Shown here: positions 37,369-46,584 of the stretch, piece after piece | Layout of the letters: each line of letters opens with the position of its first letter | Position numbering within the stretch: position 1 is the first letter of the stretch | NCBI GenBank assembly: GCA_016788295.1 | Contig: JAEUSY010000051.1 | Span: 83,387-147,386, forward strand | Length of the DNA stretch: 64,000 nucleotides | Direction: 5' to 3' | From: Flavobacteriales bacterium | Lineage (GTDB): Bacteria; Bacteroidota; Bacteroidia; Flavobacteriales_F; PHOS-HE28 | Made by a program: the position numbers and the translations under genes | The notes under the pieces: generated by a model | What the model saw: the letters and a program-made list of their open reading frames with translations, nothing else | The model's database searches: none | Told to the model about the DNA's origin: nothing

Positions 37369-39081
37369 TCAGAGACCCAGTTGACCCTTGAAGTTGCGGA
37401 ACTCGAGGTCCTTCATGGCCTTATCACGAAGGCTACCGTCCTTTTGCACGGCCAGGGCCAAGTGATTGCGGACCATGTCGCCATTGCTCTGACGGGCACC
37501 GATGATGGCCATCAGGTAGTGGCCCATGGCGCTGTCCTTGTCGGTGCTCTGCTCGAGGATACGCTGAGCACCGGCTGCATCACCACCCAGCATTTTGGCC
37601 AAGGCGGCATTGAAGGTATTGTTGCCGCTCATGTTGCCATTGGCAGCGCCGTAGTCACCGTTCTGGATATCGATGATACCCATGTTGTACTTCACTTCGG
37701 GACCGGCTGCAGTAGCCTTGCGGTAGAGCTCCATGGCTTTCTTGCGATCACCCTTCAGGCGGGCCACCACGCCAAGGTTATTGGTGCTTACAGGGTTGTC
37801 CTTGATGCTATTGGCACGCTGGAACTGGGCTTCAGCATCGGCCAGCTTGTTCTGCAGCATGTAGATGTAACCAACGTTGTTGGCACCGCGGTAGTCGTTG
37901 GGGTAGATACGCTCCACTTCCTTGTAGATACGGAGCTTCTCGTTCAGGTCGTTCGTGAGGGTGGCGGCGAAAAGCAGTTCTTCAACGGTAAGGCTGTCGG
38001 GCATGCTCTTGCTCATGGCCGTTAGTTGCTCGTCGGTCTTGCCAATGATCTGGTAGTTCAGCTTGACCTCGCTGCGACGCAGGGCGGGCAGAATGTGCTC
38101 ACGGATCTCCGTGTAAGTAGCTGCCATGTTCTTGATCTCCTGCTCACGCTTGCTCAGGTCAGGGTACATCTCCAGAACGCGGATCACCAGTTCCTTATCG
38201 GGAACCTCCGTGGTGGACATCATCGCCTTTTTGAAACCGTCCCAGTCCTCACCGCGGGGGTTCAGGGTGTAAAAGGTCATGGCTGAATCAGCCATGACCT
38301 TGTTTCGGCGCATCTCGCTCTTGGCCCACTTGGCAGCGCTCTCGGCACGCTCGGTGGCCAGATTCTCATTAAGGCTCAGTTCGCCTTCTGGGCTGGCCCA
38401 TGCATCCACCATCAAGCCACGCAGGTTGATGTTACCCTTGGCAGCGAAGCCCTTAATGAAATCGGCCAGGGCCTTCACATCGGCATCCTTCAGTTCTCCA
38501 GGGCGAACAACGCTGGAATTCACCAAGTAGTTGATGACGGCATCCTGCGAGTGGTCGGTGATGCGAACAAAGGCGTCCTTCGCGATCAGGACCTTGTCGT
38601 CGCTCATGACCAGCAGCGGGGTGGTGATGACCCCGTCAGCGATCTTGATAGCGTCGAAAGGGAGCTCCTTCTTACCCTGCTTACCCAGGATCTTCACCAT
38701 CAACTCGCTCTCAGCCATGGCAGGCGTGTAGGCCACCTTGCCGGTGTAGCTGAACGATTTGCCGGTCTCATAAGGGATCACGGTATAGTTACCCACGGCC
38801 TTGTCGCCCTGGAAGCCCACCATTTTATAGGGGGTCTCTCCGCCGGTGTAGGTCAATGTGGGGGTCAATTCCACTTGGGCCTTGCGGTAGAAGTACTTAC
38901 CGGGGAAGTTTCCGTTGATGGTGACCGCCACCGAATCACCCTGAACGATCAGGGGCGAGGGATCAACCGTGTACTTGATGTTCTCAACGTACTTGTTCAT
39001 TTTTCCCAAGCCGCCACAACCGCTGAGCACCAGCGCTGCAACAGTCGTCAGGGCCATGCCCTTGAGGTGACGCTTTTCCAT
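37369..39081 (-). CDS. lipoprotein with OmpA-like domain and TPR repeats
   Basis: 570-aa envelope protein. The start at 39081 gives a lipoprotein signal MEKRHLKGMALTTVAALVLS with the lipobox LSGC (Cys22). Residues about 25-190 look like beta-rich Ig-like segments (VQGDSVAVTINGNFPGKYFY). Residues about 195-300 resemble an OmpA-type peptidoglycan-binding fold (LRGLMVDAWASPEGELSLNE, then RAESAAKWAKSEMRRNKV). From about 390 to 560 there are TPR-like helices (NNVGYIYMLQNKLADAEAQF, NNLGVVARLKGDRKKAMELY). A role in outer-membrane/peptidoglycan anchoring or motility-secretion scaffolding is inference. It has a strong promoter and terminator, so it is a monocistronic unit. Confidence 0.85.
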   Translation of the reverse strand: MEKRHLKGMALTTVAALVLSGCGGLGKMNKYVENIKYTVDPSPLIVQGDSVAVTINGNFPGKYFYRKAQVELTPTLTYTGGETPYKMVGFQGDKAVGNYTVIPYETGKSFSYTGKVAYTPAMAESELMVKILGKQGKKELPFDAIKIADGVITTPLLVMSDDKVLIAKDAFVRITDHSQDAVINYLVNSSVVRPGELKDADVKALADFIKGFAAKGNINLRGLMVDAWASPEGELSLNENLATERAESAAKWAKSEMRRNKVMADSAMTFYTLNPRGEDWDGFKKAMMSTTEVPDKELVIRVLEMYPDLSKREQEIKNMAATYTEIREHILPALRRSEVKLNYQIIGKTDEQLTAMSKSMPDSLTVEELLFAATLTNDLNEKLRIYKEVERIYPNDYRGANNVGYIYMLQNKLADAEAQFQRANSIKDNPVSTNNLGVVARLKGDRKKAMELYRKATAAGPEVKYNMGIIDIQNGDYGAANGNMSGNNTFNAALAKMLGGDAAGAQRILEQSTDKDSAMGHYLMAIIGARQSNGDMVRNHLALAVQKDGSLRDKAMKDLEFRNFKGQLGL

Positions 39082-39112
39082 GAATACGGTGCGATTTACT
39101 TGTTTGCGGGTG

Positions 39113-39139
39113 CAAGTATAATCACTTGCCTCCCAGCAA
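39113..39139 (-). promoter_or_regulatory. promoter of the OmpA-like/TPR lipoprotein gene
   Basis: Minus strand: TTG, about 16 nt, TATACTTG (39120-39113). The -7 box has one deviation; spacing is good. Confidence 0.55.
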
Positions 39140-39184
39140 CGTTTGACATCGCTCAGGGTAGTTGTCCACAGTGCCTGGTGTGGA

Positions 39185-39817
39185 TCATAGCTCCGCAAAG
39201 CGAAAACCCTCGGGCACATCCGCCTGCATCAGCTCCATGAGCCGTTCATAAGCCAGTGGGTCATGGAGCAGGTCCTTTTCGCCCAGGTCCACTACCAGCA
39301 CCCGGGAACCACTGCTTTTCTGGAGGTGGTCCAAGTACCTTTCCTGCAGTTGCATGAGGTAATCCACACCGATCTGCTGTTCGTAGCTCCTCCCCCTGGT
39401 CCGGATCCGTTCACGCACGCGCTCCATGCCCAAATGGAGGTACACGATAAGCTCCGGCCTTGGCAGATCGGAATACATGATCCCATAAAGATCCAGGAAC
39501 AGGGCATATTCGTCCGGCGGTAGGGTTACACTTGCGAACACCAGCGATTTACCCAGCGAATAATCTGCAATGGTGCATGCGCTGAAAAGATCCTGCTCGG
39601 TGACGCGCTTCAGTTGATGGTATCGCTGGGCAAGGAACGAAAGTTCGACCGCGAAAGAATAGCGCTCGGGCTCCTCGTAAAAGCGGGGCAGAAAGGGATT
39701 GTCATCGAACTCCTCCAACACCAAGCGGCCCTGCATTTTGTTGGCCAGTCGGCGCGCCAAGGTGGTCTTGCCAGCACCGATAAGCCCCTCGACAGCGATG
39801 TATGAATAGCGCATCAC
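39185..39817 (-). CDS. deoxynucleoside kinase (folK-linked)
   Basis: 210-aa kinase that would phosphorylate deoxynucleosides for salvage. P-loop AVEGLIGAGKTTLARRLA at about 8-25, FAVELSFLAQRYHQL, the substrate motif TIADYSLGKSLVFA and a LID region with RERIRTRGRSYEQQIGVDYL. Its start overlaps the folK stop (ATGA). A second paralogue lies at 45617-46345, a pair of the dAK/dGK kind. Which base each prefers cannot be read. Confidence 0.92.
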   Translation of the reverse strand: MMRYSYIAVEGLIGAGKTTLARRLANKMQGRLVLEEFDDNPFLPRFYEEPERYSFAVELSFLAQRYHQLKRVTEQDLFSACTIADYSLGKSLVFASVTLPPDEYALFLDLYGIMYSDLPRPELIVYLHLGMERVRERIRTRGRSYEQQIGVDYLMQLQERYLDHLQKSSGSRVLVVDLGEKDLLHDPLAYERLMELMQADVPEGFRFAEL

Positions 39818-40299
39818 GCGGCGGCAGTATCGTGCCGGAGGGCGTTCAACAATTGAAGCACGGTCAGCCCCTGGACCGGATGCACCCAGCCAGGCACAAT
39901 GTCCGCGGCAGGGGCCAACGCGAACGAACGTTCATGGAAACGCGGGTGTGGCACTTGGAGGGTCGATGATCCAATGACCTGCCCGCCCACGAGCAGGATG
40001 TCGATATCCACCGTTCGGGAACCGTAGCGGCCTTTATCCGTCCTGTCGCGACCCAGCTCGGTCTCAATGGCCAGAAAAACATCCATTAGTACCACTGGAG
40101 GCAACGATGTCCTCAATAGCAAGGCCCGGTTCAGGAACAATGCATCGCCTTTGAAACCCCATGGCTCGGTCCAATGGTCGCGGCTACGTGCAAGCACCTT
40201 CCCCGCACGCTCGCCGATCAACCGCTCGGCACCGGCGAGGTTGATCACTTGATCACCGAGATCACCGCCCAACAGCACAAGTACCTCCAACGCATCCAT
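39814..40299 (-). CDS. folK: 2-amino-4-hydroxy-6-hydroxymethyldihydropteridine pyrophosphokinase
   Basis: HPPK of the folate pathway (161 aa). The start at 40299 (MDALEVLVLLGGDLGDQVIN) is supported by a TAGCTTTG box ending 8 nt upstream. Family motifs: GGDLGD in the first strand, EPWGFKGDALFLNRALLLRT, and the Mg/ATP site region GRYGSRTVDIDILLVGG followed by VPHPRFHERSFALAPAADI. The GGDLGD is a variant of the more usual GSNLGD. Confidence 0.95.
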   Translation of the reverse strand: MDALEVLVLLGGDLGDQVINLAGAERLIGERAGKVLARSRDHWTEPWGFKGDALFLNRALLLRTSLPPVVLMDVFLAIETELGRDRTDKGRYGSRTVDIDILLVGGQVIGSSTLQVPHPRFHERSFALAPAADIVPGWVHPVQGLTVLQLLNALRHDTAAA

Positions 40300-40307
40300 G
40301 AGGCCGG

Positions 40308-40335
40308 CAAAGCTATTCGAGCCTTCCATCCACAA
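40308..40335 (-). promoter_or_regulatory. promoter of folK-kinase operon
   Basis: Minus strand: TTG (40335-40333), 17 nt, TAGCTTTG (40315-40308). The box ends 8 nt before the ATG. Confidence 0.65.
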
Positions 40336-40361
40336 GCGGTCCCGTTCATGTGATCCAGCAC

Positions 40362-40390
40362 TTGGCCTATTTCCACAGCCGGTAGTTTCG
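40362..40390 (+). promoter_or_regulatory. promoter of sppA
   Basis: TTG (40362-40364), 18 nt, TAGTTTCG (40383-40390), 21 nt before the ATG. It is divergent from the folK promoter. Confidence 0.55.
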
Positions 40391-40411
40391 GGCCCTCAAC
40401 CTACCTGACCC

Positions 40412-42211
40412 ATGCGCCAGTTCCTCAAGTTCATGTTCGCCTCCATGCTGGGCACCCTGCTGGTGGGCGTACTGCTCATCTTCCTGTTCATCGGCATGAT
40501 CGCCGCTATTGGTGCCGGCATCGCCTCTTCGGACAAACCCACCCGGGTCGAAAAGAACAGTGTGCTGCACCTCACGCTGGACAAAGAGATCGTGGACCGT
40601 TCATCCAAGGACCAACTGGACCTGGACCTAGGCCCCTTCACCAGCACCTCTGCCATTGGGCTGAACAGCCTGCTGGCCAGTATCGAGCACGCGAAGACCG
40701 ACGATCATATCAAAGGGATCTTCCTTGACCTGGGCATGGTGGATGGCGGGTTCGCGACCCTGCGCGAGATCCGGAACAAACTGGAGGAGTTCAAGACCGA
40801 GAGCGGAAAGCCCGTGGTCGCCTTCAGTGAATTCTACACCCAGGGATCGTACTACATCGCCACGGCGGCCAACGCCATTTACCTGCAGCCCAAGGGCGAC
40901 CTCGACTACCGCGGTCTGCGCAGCGAATACATGTTCTACAAGGGACTGTTCGAGAAACTGGATATTGAAGTGCAGTTCATCCGAGGCAGCAACAACGACT
41001 TCAAGAGCTTCGGCGAGGTGTACACCGAAGACCACATGAGCCCCGCCAACCGTGCACAGATCCGCCAGTTGCTGAACGGCCTTTGGGACGAGCACCTGAG
41101 CGCGGTGGCCGGAAGCCGGAAACTGGAACCCGCCCGCCTGAACACCATTGCCGACAGCCTGCTGATCCGCAACGCCGATCTGGCCATGAATTTCGGTCTG
41201 GTGGACGGTGTGAAGTACCGCGATGAGGTAATGGCCGAACTGAAGACCCGCATGGAACTGGACGCCACCAAGGATGTGGAACTGGTGGAGCTGGGCAAGT
41301 ACGCCCGTTCGTTCAAGGGTGGCATGAAAGGGAGCAAACGTGATGGCAAGGACAAGTTGGCCATTATCTACGCCCAAGGCGGCATCTCCAGCGGCAAGAG
41401 CAGCGATGGCACCATTGGCAGCGAGACACTGGCCGAGGCGATCCGCGAGGCACGCGAGGACAGCAGCATCAAGGCCATTGTGCTCCGGGTGAATTCGCCG
41501 GGCGGCAGTGGCCTTGCCAGCGAAGTGATCTGGCGCGAAGTGAAACTGGCCACCGGCGTAAAACCCGTGGTGGTGAGCATGGGCGATGTGGCCGCATCAG
41601 GTGGCTACTACATCGCCGCCCCTGCCAACAAGATCTTCGCAGAGCCCACGACCATCACCGGCTCCATCGGCGTGTTCGGCATCATACCGAACATGAAAGG
41701 CTTCTTCAACAACAAGCTCGGGCTCACCTTCGACGTGGAAAAGACCCACACCTATGCCGACATGCTCACTGTGAGCCGTCCGCTGACCCCGGCCGAAAAA
41801 CAGATCTTCCAGCAAATGGTGGACGAGTTCTACGATGGGTTCAAGGAGCGCGTGGCCGAGGGGCGCAAGCTGACACTGGCCCAAGTGGACAGCGTGGGCC
41901 GAGGCCGCGTATGGACCGGCACCGACGCCAAGAAGATCGGCCTGGTGGATGAGCTCGGGGGCCTAGAGGATGCCGTGAAAGCCGCTGCCGACATGGCCGG
42001 TCTGGTGGACTACAAAGCCGTGGAGCTACCGGAGCAAAAAGACCTGTTCCAGCAGCTCATGGAAGACCTGAACAGCCAGGCCCGTGCCTGGGTGACCACC
42101 CAATGGCTCGGCGAGGACGCCCAGCTCCTGGAGCAATACCGCCTCATCCGCGAGGTGAAGGGACAGGTCGGGATACAGGCCCGCATGCCCTTCGACCTGA
42201 TGGTGCAGTAA
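40412..42211 (+). CDS. sppA: signal peptide peptidase SppA, long form
   Basis: 599-aa membrane-anchored serine protease that degrades cleaved signal peptides. It has an N-terminal TM (about 12-37, [20 protein letters not shown]) and two tandem Clp/crotonase-like domains, as in the 67-kDa E. coli enzyme. The predicted general-base Lys is in the N-terminal half ([12 protein letters not shown]). The nucleophile Ser is in the C-terminal half ([20 protein letters not shown]). [17 protein letters not shown] supports the family. Confidence 0.96.
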   Translation: MRQFLKFMFASMLGTLLVGVLLIFLFIGMIAAIGAGIASSDKPTRVEKNSVLHLTLDKEIVDRSSKDQLDLDLGPFTSTSAIGLNSLLASIEHAKTDDHIKGIFLDLGMVDGGFATLREIRNKLEEFKTESGKPVVAFSEFYTQGSYYIATAANAIYLQPKGDLDYRGLRSEYMFYKGLFEKLDIEVQFIRGSNNDFKSFGEVYTEDHMSPANRAQIRQLLNGLWDEHLSAVAGSRKLEPARLNTIADSLLIRNADLAMNFGLVDGVKYRDEVMAELKTRMELDATKDVELVELGKYARSFKGGMKGSKRDGKDKLAIIYAQGGISSGKSSDGTIGSETLAEAIREAREDSSIKAIVLRVNSPGGSGLASEVIWREVKLATGVKPVVVSMGDVAASGGYYIAAPANKIFAEPTTITGSIGVFGIIPNMKGFFNNKLGLTFDVEKTHTYADMLTVSRPLTPAEKQIFQQMVDEFYDGFKERVAEGRKLTLAQVDSVGRGRVWTGTDAKKIGLVDELGGLEDAVKAAADMAGLVDYKAVELPEQKDLFQQLMEDLNSQARAWVTTQWLGEDAQLLEQYRLIREVKGQVGIQARMPFDLMVQ

Positions 42212-42235
42212 GGGAACGGATCACCAAGAACCACA

Positions 42236-42263
42236 AAGGGCCCCGGATCTCTCCGGGGCCCTT
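42236..42263 (+). terminator. hairpin terminator after sppA
   Basis: 12-bp stem AAGGGCCCCGGA / TCCGGGGCCCTT with loop TCTC, 24 nt after the sppA stop; T-run is poor. Confidence 0.65.
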
Positions 42264-42350
42264 CGCTTGCCCTAACGATCAGTTCACTGACCAAAACCTG
42301 CCCTTGGTACGGGGCGGTCATGGCCAGGGTTACGCTGACCCAAAAAAAGA

Positions 42351-43160
42351 TCATTCCACCTCCACGTGGACGCCGCTCTGGTTGCGCACATTCAGCACAC
42401 GGCCATCCTCCCAGATCAGGTATTGGCCCTTGATGCCCATGAGCCGTCCGGAGACCTCGGGCGACTTCTCGAACGAAACACTGGTGACCTTGGGCGGATA
42501 GGCCAGTACCGGGAAATCAAGGACCTGGGCCTGCTCATCGCGCAGTAGATGCTCCGCCAGGTCGTCGCGCAAGGTGGTGAGCGCAAGCGTGCGTGCAGTG
42601 TAGAGCGCATCCACATCAGGTTGAACGTGTTTCAGCATGGCCCGCCAATTGGTCTTATCAGCGAACAGCCGCTTGAGGTCCACCTCGATGAGGCCGGCCA
42701 ACTGCCTGTACGGAACCCGCGCAATGACCAAAGCTGCCACCGCCCCCTGATCGATCCAGCGCACCGGAACCTGCGTACTTCGCGTAACGCCCACCTTCAC
42801 ATTGCCCGTGTAGCTCAGGTACACCACATGTTCCGTAAAGTGGTGTGCACGCTCCCACTCCGGATCGCGGCCTTCACCCAAATGGGCCCTGCACAATTCG
42901 GGGCGCACGATACACTCGGCGGCTTCCGGGGCGTTCTGCAAACAAGGGTAGCAGAACCCTTGGCCGAACAGCTTCTTCACGCGCCTTCCACAGCTTACAC
43001 AGCTGAGCACACCTGTGGCCCGCATGGAAAACGGACCACCGATATATGGCGCTAGGTCCAATGGTCCTTCGGCCAAGGGCAACGCATAACGCACCTGCTC
43101 AACCTCCCCATGGGCTTCGAGGCCCACCAACATCTTCCGCAGAGGTGATCCGTCGCTCAT
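42351..43160 (-). CDS. DUF2797 domain-containing protein
   Basis: 269-aa cytoplasmic protein. The start at 43160 (MSDGSPLRKMLVGLEAHGEV) is chosen because the longer frame runs into the divergent GH3 gene and a TATCTTCA box lies upstream. A Cys-rich zinc-ribbon-like part (CVSCGRRVKKLFGQGFCYPC, then EAAECIVRPELCRAHLG) is followed by the conserved VVYLSYTGNVKVGVTRSTQV and WIDQGAVAALVIARVPYRQL, which resemble a GIY-YIG-like fold reported for DUF2797. Function unknown. Confidence 0.88.
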   Translation of the reverse strand: MSDGSPLRKMLVGLEAHGEVEQVRYALPLAEGPLDLAPYIGGPFSMRATGVLSCVSCGRRVKKLFGQGFCYPCLQNAPEAAECIVRPELCRAHLGEGRDPEWERAHHFTEHVVYLSYTGNVKVGVTRSTQVPVRWIDQGAVAALVIARVPYRQLAGLIEVDLKRLFADKTNWRAMLKHVQPDVDALYTARTLALTTLRDDLAEHLLRDEQAQVLDFPVLAYPPKVTSVSFEKSPEVSGRLMGIKGQYLIWEDGRVLNVRNQSGVHVEVE

Positions 43161-43178
43161 GAATGGCTGTGCGTATAT

Positions 43179-43209
43179 TTTGGGCTGAAGATAGCCGGCC
43201 CCATCTTCG
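43179..43209 (+). promoter_or_regulatory. promoter of the GH3-family gene
   Basis: TTTG (43179-43182), 19 nt, CATCTTCG (43202-43209), 12 nt before the ATG. It interleaves with the divergent DUF2797 promoter, so the two could interfere. Confidence 0.5.
43186..43193 (-). promoter_or_regulatory. -7 box TATCTTCA of the DUF2797 gene
   Basis: Minus-strand TATCTTCA, 25 nt before the ATG at 43160. Confidence 0.45.
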
Positions 43210-43221
43210 CGGTCCCACACC

Positions 43222-44733
43222 ATGCCCGTCAACGCGCTCTTCTCCTTCCTGATCAAAAAGCGGCTACAGCAGATCGACCTGTTCCGCGACAACCCGGGCA
43301 TGGCGCAGCTGGAGGTGTTCCATTCGCTCATCCAATCGGCACGCTACACAGAATGGGGGCGCAAGCACGGCTACGAGACCATACAGGACCCCGATGCGTT
43401 CCGAGCCCGCGTGCCGCTGCAGGACTATGAGGATGTGAAACACTACGTGGCCCGCCTGCGCAAAGGGGAACAGAACCTTCTATGGCCCACGGACATCCGT
43501 TGGTTCGCCAAGAGCAGCGGCACCACCAGCGATCGCAGCAAGTTCATCCCCGTTAGCCGCGAAGCGCTCGAAAGCTGCCATTACAAAGGTGGCAAGGACC
43601 TCATCGCGCTGCATTACCAGCAGTACCCCGAAAGCAAGTTGTACCAAGGCATGAGCCTGGTGGTGGGTGGCAGCAGCAATATCGAGCACCTGCGCAGCGA
43701 TGCCTACAGTGGTGACCTCTCGGCCATCATCATCCGCAACCTGCCCATTTGGGTGGAAGTGCGCCGCACGCCCGTGATCGAAACGGCCCTGTTGGACAAC
43801 TGGGAAGTGAAGATCGAGAAGATGGCGCGCGAGACCATGCGCGAGGATGTACGCTGTATAGCCGGTGTGCCCTCCTGGACCTTGGTCCTGTTGAAGCGGA
43901 TCCTGGAGATCACCGGCAAGCGGAACATCCTTGAAGTATGGCCCAACCTTGAACTGTTCATGCACGGTGGCGTGAGCTTCAGGCCGTACCGCGCACAGTT
44001 CGAGGCGCTCATCCCTTCGCCCACCATGAACTACCTGGAGAGCTACAATGCCTCTGAAGGGTTCTTCGCAGTGCAGGATCGTCGCAATGCCGAAGACATG
44101 CTGTTGATGCTGGACTATGGCATCTTCTACGAATTCATACCACTGGACGAACTGGGCAAACCCACGCCGCGCACGCTGCTGCTGCACGAGGTGGAAAAGG
44201 ACCAACAGTACGCGCTGGTGATCAGCACGAACGGGGGGCTCTGGCGATACATGCCGGGCGACACGGTGCGTTTCACCAGTGTAAAACCCTACCGCGTGCA
44301 GGTGAGCGGACGAACGAAGAGCTTCATCAATGCTTTCGGCGAGGAACTGATCGTGGACAATGCCGACCGCGGCATGGAGGCTGCCTGCCGGGAGACCGGT
44401 GCCCTGGTGAGCGAGTATACCGCCGCACCGATCTACATGGATGAACACGCGCTGGGTGGTCACGAGTGGGTGGTGGAGTTCGAACGGCAACCGAACGACA
44501 TGGCCCGGTTCGTGCAGGTGTTGGACAACACCATGCGCCAGCTGAACTCCGATTACGATGCCAAACGCCGCGGCGACATGGCCTTGCGCGCGCCCTTGGT
44601 GCATGTGGTGGAGAAAGGCACCTTCCACAATTGGCTGAAGGGAAGAGGCAAGCTGGGCGGACAGAACAAGGTGCCACGCCTGTGCAACGACAGGACCTTC
44701 GTGGAATCGCTATTGCAAACAGAGAACGCATGA
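43222..44733 (+). CDS. GH3-family acyl-acid-adenylating enzyme
   Basis: 503-aa member of the GH3 auxin-responsive promoter family, ANL-type enzymes that adenylate a carboxylic acid and can conjugate it to an amino acid. The ATP-binding motif is FAKSSGTTSDRSKFIPVSR (about 96-114). Then come LVVGGSSNIEHLRSDAYSGD, ESYNASEGFFAVQD and a C-terminal domain with YMPGDTVRFTSVKPYRVQVS and TKSFINAFGEELIVDNAD. Plant GH3 enzymes act on auxin and jasmonate. The bacterial substrate is unknown; the family is common in Bacteroidota. The stop overlaps the next gene (ATGA). Confidence 0.93.
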   Translation: MPVNALFSFLIKKRLQQIDLFRDNPGMAQLEVFHSLIQSARYTEWGRKHGYETIQDPDAFRARVPLQDYEDVKHYVARLRKGEQNLLWPTDIRWFAKSSGTTSDRSKFIPVSREALESCHYKGGKDLIALHYQQYPESKLYQGMSLVVGGSSNIEHLRSDAYSGDLSAIIIRNLPIWVEVRRTPVIETALLDNWEVKIEKMARETMREDVRCIAGVPSWTLVLLKRILEITGKRNILEVWPNLELFMHGGVSFRPYRAQFEALIPSPTMNYLESYNASEGFFAVQDRRNAEDMLLMLDYGIFYEFIPLDELGKPTPRTLLLHEVEKDQQYALVISTNGGLWRYMPGDTVRFTSVKPYRVQVSGRTKSFINAFGEELIVDNADRGMEAACRETGALVSEYTAAPIYMDEHALGGHEWVVEFERQPNDMARFVQVLDNTMRQLNSDYDAKRRGDMALRAPLVHVVEKGTFHNWLKGRGKLGGQNKVPRLCNDRTFVESLLQTENA

Positions 44734-45533
44734 GGTCAGCGGCCCTGATAGCGACGCTTCTATTGGCACACAGTGTATGGGCACAGGAACCACTTACACA
44801 GCATGTGATATCGGTGGCTTCGGACCTGTTCACCACCGATGACCTGGGCAACGTTTACGTGCTGAAGGGCGATGTACTGGAGTTGTACGACCAACACGGG
44901 AATCGAGGGCTTGCCAACAGCACCAAGACCTTCGGCCGCATAGCCAGCATTGATGCGTTCTACTCGTTGAAGCCGATGGTCTTCTCGCGGGAACAGGGCG
45001 TGCTCGCCTTGCTGGACAATACCCTGAGCCTGCAAGGAAGCATCATAGAACTTCCACGTCAGGGCTACCCGCAGGTCACGGTGGTGTGCATGAGCGTGCA
45101 GAACAGCTTCTGGTTCTTCGACGAACGCGAACTGGCCTTGATCCGCACGGACCGCCAACTGCGGCCATTGGCCAACACCGGGAGACTCGACCAACTATTG
45201 GGCCTCACACCGAAGCCCACCGCCATGCAGGAGCACGACAGCCGCCTGTATGTGAATGACCCGCAGAACGGCATCCTGGTGTTCGACCTCTTCGGCACCT
45301 ACATGAAAACGATCCCCATTAAGAATGCCGAGAGCTTCGAGGTACGTGGACGTGCCTTGTTCTTCTTTGCCGGAGGTCGGTTGCAGCTCTACGACATGCG
45401 CTCCTTCGAAGTCCTCGACGTGCCGCTACCCTTTGTTCCTGAAGGGACCGTGCTCGATGCGCGCGTGGAGCGTGGCCACATCTACCTGCGACTGCAGGAC
45501 CGCATCATCATCCAGGAACTGGCGAAGCCCTGA
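44730..45533 (+). CDS. secreted beta-propeller-like protein of unknown function
   Basis: 267 aa with a signal peptide (MRSAALIATLLLAHSVWAQ). The mature chain has repeating beta-rich units such as FTTDDLGNVYVLKGDVLELY, LYVNDPQNGILVFDLFGTYM and LFFFAGGRLQLYDMRSFEVL, suggestive of a small propeller (inference). Its start overlaps the GH3 stop by 4 nt, so the two are co-translated. No enzyme motif is seen. Confidence 0.8.
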   Translation: MRSAALIATLLLAHSVWAQEPLTQHVISVASDLFTTDDLGNVYVLKGDVLELYDQHGNRGLANSTKTFGRIASIDAFYSLKPMVFSREQGVLALLDNTLSLQGSIIELPRQGYPQVTVVCMSVQNSFWFFDERELALIRTDRQLRPLANTGRLDQLLGLTPKPTAMQEHDSRLYVNDPQNGILVFDLFGTYMKTIPIKNAESFEVRGRALFFFAGGRLQLYDMRSFEVLDVPLPFVPEGTVLDARVERGHIYLRLQDRIIIQELAKP

Positions 45534-45580
45534 TCCGGGCACGACTTATCCACATCATTCCACGCGTGGCGGGGTGCGGA

Positions 45581-45588
45581 TATCTTCG
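45581..45588 (+). promoter_or_regulatory. -7 box TATCTTCG of the deoxynucleoside kinase gene
   Basis: TATCTTCG, 28 nt before the ATG at 45617; the same box and the same spacing as at carA. Confidence 0.5.
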
Positions 45589-45616
45589 CGGTCCGCGTAC
45601 AGACAACGTTCCCATC

Positions 45617-46345
45617 ATGCACATCGCGATCGCAGGCAATATCGGCTCCGGAAAGACCACCCTAACCCAGCTTCTGGCCAAACATTACAAGTGGGACCAA
45701 TTGCAGGAGGCAGTGGACAACAACCCCTACTTGTTCGACTTCTACAAGGACATGCAGCGGTGGAGCTTCAACCTGCAGATCTTCTTCCTCAACTCGCGCT
45801 TCGAGCAATTGCTGGAGATCCGCTCGAGCGGCCGCAATGTGATCCAGGACCGCACCATCTACGAGGACGCCTTCATCTTCGCCCCCAACCTGCACGCCAT
45901 GGGGCTGATGACCACGCGTGATTTCGAGAACTACTTCCGCTTGTTCCAGAACATGGACAATGCGATCACCCCACCCGATCTTCTGATCTACCTACAAGCG
46001 CCGGTGGACAAGCTGGTGAAGCAGATCAGCGAACGCGGGCGTGAGTACGAGAACTCCATCAGCATCGATTACCTCAAGCGGCTGAACGAGCGCTACGAGG
46101 CGTGGATCCAGACCTATGACAAGGGCAAGCTGCTGGTGATCGACGTGGAGGACAACCGCTTCCACACCGATCCCGAGGACCTGGGCCGCATCATCTCGAA
46201 GATCGACGCCGAGATCCATGGCCTGTTCCCCATGGAACCCGCGCACAAGCCCGCCGTTAAGGCCGCACCCAAGGTCCCTGCGAAGCCTGCGGCCAAGGAA
46301 GCGCCGAAGAAGGCGGCTGCAAAGAGCGCGGCGAAGAAGCGCTGA
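45617..46345 (+). CDS. deoxynucleoside kinase with Ala/Lys/Pro-rich tail
   Basis: 242-aa deoxyadenosine/deoxyguanosine-type kinase. The start at 45617 (MHIAIAGNIGSGKTTLTQLL) matches the family. P-loop GNIGSGKT at 7-14, FNLQIFFLNSRFEQLLEIRS, the ERS-like catalytic motif IQDRTIYEDAFIFAPNLH and LID ISERGREYENSISIDYLKRL. From about residue 207 it carries a roughly 35-residue tail of alternating Ala, Lys and Pro. The tail is in frame and is a disordered basic extension, not part of the catalytic fold. It is a paralogue of the 39185-39817 kinase. Confidence 0.93.
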   Translation: MHIAIAGNIGSGKTTLTQLLAKHYKWDQLQEAVDNNPYLFDFYKDMQRWSFNLQIFFLNSRFEQLLEIRSSGRNVIQDRTIYEDAFIFAPNLHAMGLMTTRDFENYFRLFQNMDNAITPPDLLIYLQAPVDKLVKQISERGREYENSISIDYLKRLNERYEAWIQTYDKGKLLVIDVEDNRFHTDPEDLGRIISKIDAEIHGLFPMEPAHKPAVKAAPKVPAKPAAKEAPKKAAAKSAAKKR

Positions 46346-46347
46346 AC

Positions 46348-46566
46348 ATGCCGCTCGGCGAAGCGATACTGGAGTTCGTTGCCGAGATCTTCGCGCAAGG
46401 CTTTATTGAAGGAATTGTTGGACTGGTCCGACGCTTGGGTGCGTTGGTACGAAGTCTTGTTACGCCTCGACTTTCTTACCGTTCCGCTCTCCGAGGATCG
46501 GGGAATGTGGTACTCGGCATGCTTGTGCTGGGTGCGTTCGTGCTCTTGATCGTTGTCCTCAGCTAA
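46348..46566 (+). CDS. small hypothetical membrane protein
   Basis: 72 aa starting 2 nt after the kinase stop (MPLGEAILEFVAEIFAQGFI). A central basic stretch is followed by a hydrophobic C-terminal segment (NVVLGMLVLGAFVLLIVVLS). No homologue is recognised. Tight spacing and a following terminator favour a real gene, but it could be chance. Confidence 0.5.
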   Translation: MPLGEAILEFVAEIFAQGFIEGIVGLVRRLGALVRSLVTPRLSYRSALRGSGNVVLGMLVLGAFVLLIVVLS

Positions 46567-46584
46567 CGTCCCGCGTATCGATGA

